Under the pieces are notes generated by a model. It did not search any database. It saw only the letters and a list, made by a program, of their open reading frames with translations, and was not told the DNA's origin. A program made the translations under genes and the position numbers. Shown here piece after piece: positions 27,501 to 40,000 of a DNA stretch of 64,000 nucleotides. The stretch's first letter is position 1. Every line of letters begins with the position of its first letter. This stretch comes from Halictus rubicundus (lineage: Eukaryota; Arthropoda; Insecta; Hymenoptera; Halictidae): assembly GCF_050948215.1 (NCBI RefSeq), contig NC_135156.1, forward strand, positions 18,647,257 through 18,711,256, read 5' to 3'.

Positions 27501-28774
27501 CATTTTTTCATTATCGTTAGAATACATGTATTCTAATTTTTGCGACTGTGCTGTACGTCAACGGTGATAAATTCATCGAATACACGCATTTTTACAACCT
27601 CAATAGCAGTAAAAATAATTTCTTAATAAAGAGGATGCTGGCGCGTCTGTGCATGGCTGACTCTTTCTACTTAACGCGGATAATAGTAGTAACACTGGAT
27701 TTACGGTGCACTAAACGCCGCCATTTCACGCCATTTTTTAGTTATTGTAAGAACACATTTATTCTAATTTTTTGCGACTGTGGTGTGTTTCAACGGTAAT
27801 AAAATCGAATAGCTCACAAACGCATTTTTACAATCTCAATAGCAGTAAAAATAATTTCTTAACACTAGGTTTACGGAGCATTAAAAGTGAGTATTTTACA
27901 TTACTTTACAAAAATAAGAAGAATGTGTCTATCCAAGTTTTCAGCCATTTATTAAATAATATATACCCAAGGAAATAAGTTTGTTGAGTAATTCCACGTA
28001 GATGGATCTTCGCAATCTCAATAATCGTAAATTAAAAATATTAGAACCCGTCATTTTGACGGGTCCCGTAAACCTAGTGTTAATGAAGAGGATGCTGGCG
28101 CGTCTGTGCATGGCTGACTCTTTCTACTTACCGCGGATAATAGTATTTCAGTGTGGGACTGATTTCTGGGCAAAAATTTATTCTACAATTATTGTTTAAT
28201 TTTGTGCGGAGAATCTGATCACTAGACTGTCGATCTTTATGCAAAATAAAAATTGTCAAATACATGTTGCAATCATTGAATTTAATAACGGGATAATGGG
28301 TAGATATATGTTGGAATTTTGCAAAATAATTCTAACGACTAAATAAATCACCGAATTTCTGTAAATGAATCTATGGATAGATGATTGAATTTTGTTAGAT
28401 AAATACGCACATGCAATCGCTGAATACACGTATGTACATCGAAAGTATTGAATTTCAATAGACAAACATACGTATATTCCATTGATTGAATTTTAGTGAA
28501 TAAATATAGAAAAAGAATGATTGAATTTTAGTAGATAAACATACGAAGAGAATGAGGAATACGAGAGTCGGAATGATTGAATTTTTATCGACGATATTAA
28601 ACATAGTCACCTGCGGAACGCATCGGAACGCTAGAAATTGGTCGATCATGCTCTCCTTTGGCGAGCGCAGGGTCGAAAGAGAAATTTTCGATTCGTTGGA
28701 ACGTGTCGACGGTTTTTCAAAGCAAATTGATTGCCTCTCTCTCTCTCGAGAGAGAGAGAGATAGAAAGAAAGAG

Positions 28775-28833
<59 letters not shown>

Positions 28834-30950
28834 GAGAGAGAGGAAGCTCACGGAATCGATGGTAAAGTGTCATACCTCATGAAGAACGTTAAAGAGGAGT
28901 GGGACACGAAATGATGGTACACGAGGCGATTCCTCGCGCAAAAATGAATGAAAACCGGAGAGAAAAGGGGAACAACCTTTTTCTCGCCGTGGAAAATCGA
29001 TCCGGGGAAATCTGTCGGATACACTTGCTGTTTAACCCAGATGTGCCTATCATTTTTACGGGAGGATGCTCCGGCAAAAGATCATTTTGTTTTTCACGTC
29101 CGCTTTATCGTTACGCTCGATTTACCGGCAACGAGGACGTTCAAATCGAATTAACAGATTACATGTATTTACAAACTTATTACAAGTTGGAAAACAACGA
29201 ATCTATATTTTTAAAACCTCCGCTCTAGGATAAACTTCGTCCCCTCCGTTCTTGTATTATTAAATAAGGTGTTTCGATTTTGTGTGACTTTCATGGCCGT
29301 TGGCGAGGCACTAAACGCGTTAATAAAAAAGTACTTGTTCTTCTTTCCGATATAGGAGCGCCATCAAAAAACCTTTCAGCAGTATCCCACCAAGGTTCTC
29401 CTCGAAAAAAAGCATGTTAAAATTCATTGTACCATGAAAATCCACGGTGACCGCGAACAGGCAAAGCGAAATTGCGTCACGAATTCGCGAGGCAACCTGG
29501 GAATTAATATGAGAGGCAAAAGGGGGTAGGTTGGGGGAGGTTTAAGACAACGTGGCCGCAGAAAGAATGAAAGGCGGACGCGGTAGGAATTATTAATCAC
29601 GACGTACCAAAGAAAGGAAAAGAGAGAGAAAGAGAGAGAGAGGGAGAGAGAGAGAGTGTAGGAGAGGAGTTTCTCTGTTTTTCCGGGCGAGCACGCGTCG
29701 GATAATCGCGAGCTCGGTCTGCGGTCGGGTTCGGGCAGTGACAAAGGCCCGCGATTCGTCAGGAATCCTCGGGGGGTCGGTTCCGGACACGTCCGAGGAC
29801 GCGAAGTGGTTGATGCCGAGTGGTTCGAGGTCGTTAGTCAGAGCCACGAAGAGCAGAATCCGCGGAGGAAACGTTCGCCGGAGACCGGCGAAAGAGGGGC
29901 CTCGTAATTTCGCGTAACAGATGCACCCGGTGAATTCGTAATACCTGGCCAGGCTTCGCGTATCGGTTTCCAATACCGAATCCTGTCATTAAACTTAACG
30001 ACGACGTATATTGAATTACAACCCCTGCCGAGCCTAGCCGAAGGATCCCCGGCGAAGATGGAAGATCGTTTCTTGATCCTCGAGCACGCCGTTTCGTCAC
30101 GCTTCGCTTAAATCGACTCGCAAAATGCGCTTTAAAAATTCAATCATTCCATTAATACATTCAACGTTCATCCCTATCGAATTCGTAAATCGAAACCTAG
30201 CGAGATAGCCAAGTTTCATCTAAATCCATAAGACTTTGCAAAGATCCAGCACAGAATGATTTAAAATTCGTTAAAACGTTGAATCGCCAAGCAATTACCA
30301 CGACGAATGCTTGCTGCGTATTGGTCCGGAAATACGAATCGTTGTGATCCGGTCGATTCTTTTCATTTTCTAGCACTCTTTGCAAAAATCGAGAAGAGAA
30401 CGATGGGGAATTAATTAAAATATTCAACTGGTAAGAAAATTTCACAAGGAATGAATGCTGCGTATTGTTTTACCCCAGGTGTATTGGTCCGGAACTACGA
30501 ATCGCTGTGATCCGGTCGATTCTTTTCATTTTCTAGCACTCTTTGCAAAAATCGAGAAGAGAACGATGGGGAATGAATTAAAATATTCAACTGGTAAGAA
30601 AATTTCACAAGGAATGCTTGCTGCGGTATTGTTTAGTCCCAGGCGTATTGCTCCGAAATCCGCGGTTTTCTCATCTCCCACCGAACCCTCGAAGATACCA
30701 ACCCAAAAACGAAAGAAACCATCAAAATCATTCCCACAGCAATTCCAAACTTCGAGCAAGCAGTGTACCCACTCAGACCTAACTCGGTCGACTTTCTCGA
30801 ACCACCAGAGGCCACGGGTGGCTAAAAGAACAATCGCGACCGAGGTTTTATCCGCGAGGGACACGATTCGGCGAAACTAAACGCCGCTTATCCAACCGGA
30901 AGCTCGTACATACTCGGCGATTCCAAGCTGTAGGGAACGGATAAAGAGAA

Positions 30951-31010
<60 letters not shown>

Positions 31011-34000
31011 TGCAGAGACGAACGAGCAGATAAGTGGAGATAAAGGAGAACGTGTAGCGACTGAATAAAACGCGTCGCGTTCGTCGTCGCACGGTTATAT
31101 TCACCGACGCTTGTTCCAAGAAATAGTCGACCCGGTCCGCCATTTTGAGCACGGGCTGCTCTGTCAAAGCAAAGCGGAAACCATCCTCCGTCCCCTCTGT
31201 TTTCCAGTTTTCGTGGAAACTGCAGCCTCCGGCGAGGCGGTCTAATTTCTCGATCTCTCGCAGGCTGAGATCGAGGATCAAGCAACGCCGGCCATTTCCG
31301 GTACACGGACCCCTCTTACGTCGCATTCCCCAGTCGCTGCGACATGAAAAAACGCGCCGGAAACCCTCCGGAGCTCGCGATATGAAATCTCTTCACCGCT
31401 GTAACGGGATTCCCGGAAAACCACGGAGCAGTTTCTCGACGTTTGGAAAAATCCTGTCGCACAGGATCGCTTGGAATATCGTTCCACTGAATTCCTCCGC
31501 GTAATTTGCGCCCCCTGGGTCAGGCAAACGTTGCACCTGGTCGTGGGAATCGCGGGTGGCAGGAGGAGAGCGGCAATGTGTCGCAGACAAGTTCGTGTTT
31601 GTGTTTTGAGGAGCGGTTTCGGCGGAGTTGTCGCGACCGAGGACGATTTCAGCGGCGAGACCGGAAGCCAAACGAACCGAAATGTTTCGCGAAGGGGGCC
31701 TGACCGCGATCAACCCTCCCAACCACCCCCGCAGACGCTCCAACGAGCGATATTTCTTTCCTATTCTAGCGGGAAGCCGCAAAAAGCACTCCGCTTGATA
31801 GGATCGCACGGCAACCGCCATTGGCTTCCCTCGCGGCGGACATCTCTCTCGCAAATGGATCCTCCGAGGAGCTGGAGGATCCAGGTCGGCCGAATTCTGT
31901 CGGGGATCTTCGAAACTGCTCGTAGATCCTCGATGTCTCGCCCAGTTTTCAATTCGACCGAGTTCTGTTCCGCTCGAGCGTGTCCGCGCGAACAGATAGT
32001 ATTAAAAATGATAATAATAATTCGTCGGGCCACTCGGAGTGACCCAGTGACCAACGCAACAGCCTCAGCAAGCGGGTTCTCTACGCTTTCGGCAGCATGC
32101 GGTAGAAATTCGATGGATTCGAGGATGGCATCTGCAGGAATCTCGCGACGGATGCACTCCTGGTGTCGGCGACTGCATCCCGATTGCAGTTCCTGCGTCG
32201 GCGGGTCGATGACGCGTGCATAAAAGCTCGCGTATCCTTTTGAAAACGAGACCGGGACCGAGACCGAGGGCCACAAGCTTGTTTCCACCCCCGTCGTTCA
32301 TCCAACCGCAGCCCGTGCTTCATTTCCATATGTGCCTACACACGCACACACCCGCCCCAACCCTTTTCTCTTCTCCTCGATCCTCGCGCACAGGAACGCG
32401 CTTTCAAACGAGAGAGAAAAATGGAAACAATGGACGGGGGGCGGGGGAGGAGAAAAAGAGAGATACAGAGGGATCCCTGAATTCCCTCTTAGAAGGGGAT
32501 GGGGATGTTCCACCCCTCTCCTCCCTCGGCGGAATGCAATCCGCGCCAAGACGCCGCGGAAACCGAATTTTCTCGGGCACTGATGGAAAAAAATGTCCGC
32601 CCTTGCGTCCCCGCTGGCGGGACACAACTTGCAAAGACGTGCCAGCTGCGAATTTCGCATAATCGTGGATCGCAGAATGACATTCGCGACGGGAGACCCA
32701 AAGGAATTTCTTTTCTGGAGAGAGTAACTCTATGATTCCCGACAAGTTTTTGAGAATTAGCGGAGTACGTAAATAATTTAGTAACAACGTTCCTTCGCCA
32801 TGAATCCACTGGGTTACCTAACATTTGTCAACCCTACTTTCATTTAGAATTACAATATTAAAATTACTGTTTGGAGATCCTAATTGAAGATTCCCAGGGA
32901 CCAGCATAGCAACGTGTAGAAGAAAAATTAAAAGTGGCGAATTTCAAAGATGAGTTACAACGGTAAATTGAATTTTAAAATACACCGGTCTGTTTCCTTT
33001 TGTGTACATGCTGAATTTTATCGTTTCTGCGGCATCGTTTTTGGGAAATCTGCAATTTGAACGACGGCAGCCTGGGCCCCGGTTCGAAACTTCGGCGTAA
33101 TTATCAGGCTTAGGCCGTCGCTATAGGAGATCGCTCCCCGTAGACTCCGCAGAAGGGAAGACGAATTTTCGAGCCTATTTTCGGCTGGCGTAGCGGGGCG
33201 GGGACGCGAAATTAGGGGAGCATAGCTGGAAATCGGTAGCGAACTCTCGAAACAGTGACTCCGGGGGTAGAGGCAGTGTCTCGCGTGGCTGGCGCGTCGC
33301 CAATTTGCGAGCGGGCCAGCTAGTTGCCAGCTGCGACTCGACGGTGCACCGTTTCGACAAAACAACTGGTCGTTTTCGAAAACTCGCGAGAGCTCGAGCT
33401 CCAACCCCGATGCTTTGCATAATTCGAAGGGGAAGCGAGACGCTGCGAAGGAATTCTGGCCCAGTGACTCTTATCTTATCAATTCCCTCCCTTTTTCATA
33501 CGCTCGCTTCGCAAATTAATACCTCGCGTGCGTTTCAATCTCATTCATTAACTCCCGCATTCGTCTCGGAATTGAACTGCTCCCGTTTTTCAAAATCGTG
33601 TACAGTGAATTCTCGATATATGTCAACAACCGTGTTATGTTTACCTCCGAGGCCTCTCGAGGTAGTGGGGATAATTCGGCGACATTTATCATCCAGGTCT
33701 TGGCGACTTCTACAGAGAAATCACTGTATTCTTAACTATCCACTATTTTTGTTTAGGGGCGCATAAACGAACGCTGATACTTTGTCCGATCCAATTTTAA
33801 ACGGACAAGAATACAACGATGTCCTCTTAAATGTTTATCCATCGACACAAGGCGTGAACATTCTCAACGGTGCACTAATCGGGCCCCAGTCCACAAACAC
33901 AAAACCATGCCACGTGATTTTCCCCGGAATATTGTATTCAGCGAAATTGAATGCGGCGGAGACAGGGCTGGCGTCGCGAAAATTGAAAAGACGCCTGGCC

Positions 34001-37000
34001 GTCGTAAAAACGACGCCGATGAGGGAAACAGGGGGCGGGGGGAGAGGAGAGGGGTGAGGAAAAGATGAAAGGGGGGCGTGCGTCTTTGTGACAGGGAACA
34101 CGCGGATTTTCGCGTGGCCGACACTTCGCAACTGCGCGCAATTTGCGACGCGCATCGCAACGGCACGACACGACGCGATGGCGTCGTCGACGTCGTTGAC
34201 GAGTGCTCGACGCCTTTCACCAGCCGGTAGACGCGAACGGGGGTTGGGGGGAGGACGAGTCCCATGCTCGATATGGCGAAACGCATCGTTTTCAATGGAG
34301 AACCCCCATCGCCTCTTCGCCCCACTCCCCCTGCGCCCCGTACGACAACCCCTTTTGTTTCCGATCGCGGAAAATTAAATCCGCGACGAACACGGGCCTC
34401 GTGTCAATGATCACCCCCCGTGAACCCTCGTTTCTAATTATCAAGTGCGTTAATTGCGGAAACCGCCGACGAACGCGAAACCAACGTGGCGAAACGGAAG
34501 AAGCGTTGACGGCGAAAGGGTCCTGTATTTTTTACCATCCTTTTGTGACTTTACTGACTTTATTCTAATTTTTCTTAGTCTCCTAGGTGACATTTTTCTC
34601 ATGTTTGAAAATGGTGGACGACGTCTAACGACTTACGTTGCTAAGAAAAATTATTAATTCCCCTTTGGTCTCACAAATATTTCCTCACTTTTACACAAGC
34701 ATTAAAGGATCTTTCTATGTCTTAGCAAATGCCTTCCTACTGTTTCCACTCACTAAAAATGGCGCACGACATTACAGAACCTTGTAGACTTCCGTTTGGT
34801 TGCAATTGAAAAGGACTCGAAACACAGATTCCTCGACATTCTAAACGTTACCTCGATTCTACACGGACGATAAACAATTTCTTTCATTAACAAAACGCCT
34901 CGGTGTTCTTTCCTGAAAATGGCTGCCAGCGAAGACCCCACCACCATAAAATCCTGTGCGCGCTTTGACATCGCCAGGACATAAATCTTAAACTCAACGA
35001 AAAATCGTGGCTGTTTGGTATTCCCGGCGTTCCCGGCATAAAATGTAAATGATTTTTTTCCAATTTCCCGTGCCGAATATGAATTCTGTTTCGACTCTGA
35101 TAAAGCAGTAAATTATTTGCCGTAGCATTCAAAGCATTCATTGCTTCTCTCTCTCCCCCCCTCTCTCTCTCTCTTGCACTCTTCTGTCCGTGCGCCGCCG
35201 CCGTTGTCGAGCATTCGGAAAAAACGGGTTTCCCATCAATTTTTTATTTACTCTTTCGCCGTTCTATGTTCCGTGGCAGCCCGGGTAACACGAACAACCA
35301 GACCTCGTGTACGCTCCGCTTTAACGTGTACCCGCCGTTGTCCGGGTAAACGGATCACGGTATCCCGCCGCAGGGTAAACTGACACGTATGAATTTAAAT
35401 ATATTTCCATGGAAACGTATATCTCCCGAAACACACCGTGTGCCCGCGGCCGATCCCGATCCTTCCTGAAGGACCACTGCTTTAATTTATCCTTGGCCTC
35501 TTCTTTTCGATTCGTCGCACCACCTCGCCAGCTTCAACCGGCCATTCTCACACGAATCTTCAAGAATTTTTTCCAGAAAAACCATCGAACCTTCCGCCCT
35601 GGGATTTTACAGATATATTTACCGGTATTCGAGGTTCACGTGTGATTTTTTCCATGTGAAAATAATCAAAATTACACGAGTTATATATTTTTAAAACCGA
35701 ACTTAATTCGGCCAAGTCGTTCGTTCGCACTGAGCGAAAGTGAACTGTCATCAAAATGAGAAGATCAAAGTTATTTATATTTTTATTATTTATATAGTTA
35801 TCAAATATATTTGAATAATGAAATTTATTCAACCCTTTCCCATGCCATGTACCGCCACCAGGTTTGGCGTTGATGAAATGAAAAATCTTCGTTATTCACA
35901 AAATGGCAGCATTTCGAAATTACCGATTTCTTGTTTAGATATTTCTCGCTCTTCAGCGCGATGGGAGAAGAAAAAGATGTACGGATTGAAAATATTTTGG
36001 TTCGTGCGATAACAGGGTATGAGGATTCGCTGAACATAGTTACACGAGCGAAACGTTGTCGGCGGGGCTGTCCCATTGTTCCCGATGGGCACGATGGGAA
36101 CAACGGGAGGAGCCCCGTGAAACGAGGATTCGCCGGGACGACGACGACGACGACGACGACGTATTAAATAAACCGCGCCGGGTGCGTTTAAGCGGAGTTT
36201 TGTTAGGCGAGACGGTGCTCTTTTGTGCGAGGCACGCACACACCATCGTTTCCTCTGGCTCGTGTTCCCCATCGGCGGCGCGCGACTTATGGTTTCTGCC
36301 GGAAGCATCCAGACGTTTCTACTATTTTTCCTTTTTTTTTCAACGGTGATCGTGCGAGAAGCGAGACGAGTGGCTTCGTTTCCGCGGCTCGTTGTGCCCG
36401 CCCGGAGGTCACGAGCGCGAGCGATCGAGGCCTGTCGTCGACGATCAACCACGGATCCATCAACGATCGATGGCCCGCGAGAATGGAGGACGCGAGAGCT
36501 GATCGGCTGCTCAGATCAATTTTACCGAGTTCTGGACGCCGGGTGCACCGTAGTTTGTCTTTTCGGAGGATTTTTGCAATCACATTGACGATCTAGAGAT
36601 CTGATGGGGCTGGGAGATGTGATGAGAATGATGATGGTCGATCTTGGTTGGTTTCCATTGATTCTGTTTGGCAGAGCTAGTTTAGCGGATCATTTTTCTT
36701 CCTGGAGTAGCTCTATTAATGGTTTTTTGACGTTGCAAATTTTTTTATAGGGCTTGGACGGCGTGGGAGTACGTTATGGTTGACTTGATTGCGAGATCGA
36801 TTTTATCCGGTGAAGCTGCAGTTGATTTAGCTACCGGATGATGTCAGTCCTTTCTTCTTGGAATAACTGTATTGATAATTGTACAGAAAATTTGTCAACA
36901 GAGTTTAGCAGGTGTAGGAGTATGCTATGTTCGATACCAATTTGATTTAGTTAGATTGTACCGTATGTTCTCACCGGGAGATCGATTTTATTTGGCAGAC

Positions 37001-40000
37001 CGATTTATCTGTCCGATGATTTCGATCGGTTTCTGTCGTGGCTAGTACAAATGGAATAACTGTATTGATAATTGTACAGACAATTTTTCAACAGAGTTTA
37101 GCAGGTATAGGAGTATGCTATGTTCGATACCAATTTGATTTAGTTAGATTGTACCGTATGTTCTCACCGGGAGATCGATTTTATTTGGCAGACCGATTTA
37201 TCTGTCCGATGATTTCGATCGGTCTCTGTCGGGGCTGGTACAAATGAATGGAAGATTTCGTTTAATTAGATTTCCTCGCCGGCCGCAGCCGAGTGAATTT
37301 GCATGAAGATCGCAGTGACGGATTAACCGACGTTAATTTTCGGACCAGCGCGGAGGGGGAGGGGAATTAATTTATTCACGGATGGGAACCGTTATCGGCC
37401 GGCCGGTTCGCAGGAGAAAAAGAGCGATAAGGTTTCGATGCCGAGTGTGCAGACACGTAACTGGCTGAAAGCCAACCCGGCCTGGCATTTGGGTCAAACC
37501 AACCTGCCATCCCCATCCCGGTTGCTCGCGAATTCCTCCGCAAGTACCACCCCCCGCGGCGGGGGTATCACCGCGACCATCCCTCTTCCTCGACACTTCT
37601 CTCTGCCAGCAGACACTCGCCGAATTGCCGATACTTTCTCCTGCACCCCTCCTTTCTTCCCTCCTAATCATTTCGCAAATATATTCTACCGCACCCCTAC
37701 AATCTCTGCTGTCCACCATTTTCGTTCGCCACGAATCTGTCCTCGTTTTTGTTTCATGTTGTTCATTTCTAAGGCGTCGTTGTAAAGAGCAGATCCCGGT
37801 CTCCAAATCTGTGGAAGATTCATTTGCGAGAAAATTTTTTTAACTTTTTTACAGAGGTTTCAATCGGTAGCATTTTTGACGAAGAATGGGCTTTGGTTTC
37901 GCATTTGCAGCGTCATGTAAAAATATCTTAGAGGAAAGTGAATCGCGGTGTGCGAAAGTAGAATCTTCAAGCTTTAAAATGAGTCCAAGTTTATTGCTGT
38001 ACGACTGTTTTTTACGAAATTACGAGAGGTTGAATATCGTCAATTGTTGTACCACTGCAGGCTAAGGTTATGTAGAAAGACCTTTACGATTGAGCTGATA
38101 GTAAATAAAAGGCAATTATAATAATATTAATTATCTACAGTGTTAGAAAATTGAGTTGCAAACTAGATTATTTTATAATAGTATGGCTGGAGATCTAGGT
38201 TGGGTAGATACAATGCTAAGTGGAACTAAGCTAAGTCCTGCTAAGTGAAAGAAAAATTAAATAAACAATGAATCAACAAATTTGTCTACAATCTGAAATC
38301 TAAACTAGTAGAAAATTGTCCTCCGACCATAAGGGACCAGTTATTCCTATTTCATAAATTTTCCGACTGTCCGCAACATCGATTTTTAATAAACTCTTTT
38401 GAATTTCCCGCGCGGAGTCCATCGGAAATGGTTCAGCCAATCAAAAAATCGTCTACAGTGGTTTGCGAGTGGTTTTTCGGTTGCGATCGACGAAGCCGTC
38501 TACAATTTAGTTGCCAGAGTGTGTAGCTTTGTTTGAACTAATTGTTCGGTTTAATATACGTTTGACGAGAAAAAATGGAGGCCGAAAGCATTTGCAGCGA
38601 ACCGCAATGCTTGCAACTGTTGGAGTCCTTTGTGAAGGTGGAGATTGAAGCGGCGGAGAAGACTTTACGCAGTAGGAGAATTGTTTTACGCTGTTTCGGT
38701 TGATTTTTACGAGAATGAATATACTTTTTCAGCCTTGGGAGGCGAGACGAGAAAAGCTAAAGCGACAGCGCAGGCGCACTGGCACCGGCGAAAAGTATTG
38801 CTGGAGAGAATTCGAATTTCAAAGGAGAACATCAGGGTTTTGACCGTCAGCTTGAATAGGTATTTACATTTATATTAAAAAAGTTTTTGATCATTGCAAC
38901 GAGTACCGAAGTTCTCCACTGAATTCTCAATTCTTTGAACTTTTCACAGACAGAAAAAGTATAATGTCGAATTAGCCAACAAAATAGAGCTGGCCAAGCT
39001 CAATATGGACGACGAGTTCAAGGCCAGACAGGCAGAATCGCAAAAATACGAGGATATTTTGAAACAGTATGAAAACACGACGAAAGACTATCGCGTATGT
39101 CTTATCGCATTCATTATTTTTTTTTTTTTTTAGTAAAAATGAAATTTATGCTGCATAGGACGACAATTGGGATTCTCGAGATCAAATTGTAACATTTCGC
39201 AGGCAAAGTATGAAGAATTTCCACTGGCAAAGGCCAGAAGAGAGGCGCAAATGAGGCTGAAGAAGATCCAAGTCGAGAAAATGATGGTCGACTACAAAAT
39301 CAAAGAATTGAAAAAGATATCGCGGCATAAGGAAAAAATCGCTTGGCTGAGATTGCGTGGGAGGATAGTGGAATTTGCCAGAGACATGTTGAACAACGTG
39401 GCCCTCGACCGGAAGTTGATGGAATTAAATAAAACCATCAAAGATCGCAGGGATGAACTTAAAGCGGTCGACGAAGAGGTCCCAAAAAGAACGAATCATT
39501 TCATCATATTTTCTTTTACTTTCTCGGCAACTTGATTAATACTTTTTGAGGGTGTGTAGATAGCTGTGCAATTGATGGAGCAGGAGGAGAAGAGGAGGAT
39601 TAGGGAGCTAGAGATGCTAAAGATGCCGCCACCGAAGATTAATCTGTCTGATATGAAGTCTCGCTTCAGGTCCAGCTCGAGAGAGGATTGGAGACTTCAT
39701 TACGAGGATTCTCTAGGTGCTCGTTGGACGATTATACAGTTTTTTAGGGGACGCCACCGTTTTTGGTCTGGTTGTTAATTAAATTTTTCGGTCCAATCTG
39801 TTTCGATCTTCTGGGGCGATATTTTTTAGGGACGCTATTTTTAGAGAATAGTATTTTTAGGGGGCGCTATTTATAGAGAATGTTATATTCAGGGGATGCT
39901 ATATTTAGTGTTTACCATTTATGGGGGATACTATATTTGGAATATACTACATATTCTTAGGAGATGCTGTATTTAGGCTGTACTATTTTCAGGGGATTCT

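Larger units (their letters stand above)
22954..38434 (-). other. Receptor intron 1, part upstream of the nested gene
   Basis: Non-coding on both strands as far as I can see. The longest frame (plus 31471-32223) is Arg/Ser-rich with no domain. The phase of exons 1 and 2 matches directly, so no receptor exon is expected here. Repeats and MITEs are listed separately. Confidence 0.65.

Noticed and set aside
30900..31320. Two minus-strand frames with long Ser/Leu runs
   Set aside because: Translations of the (GA)n tract.
31471..32223. 250-codon plus-strand frame and its minus-strand partner at 31761-32288
   Set aside because: Arg/Ser-rich, no domain, no good splice context, and the phase of receptor exons 1 and 2 leaves no need for an exon here.
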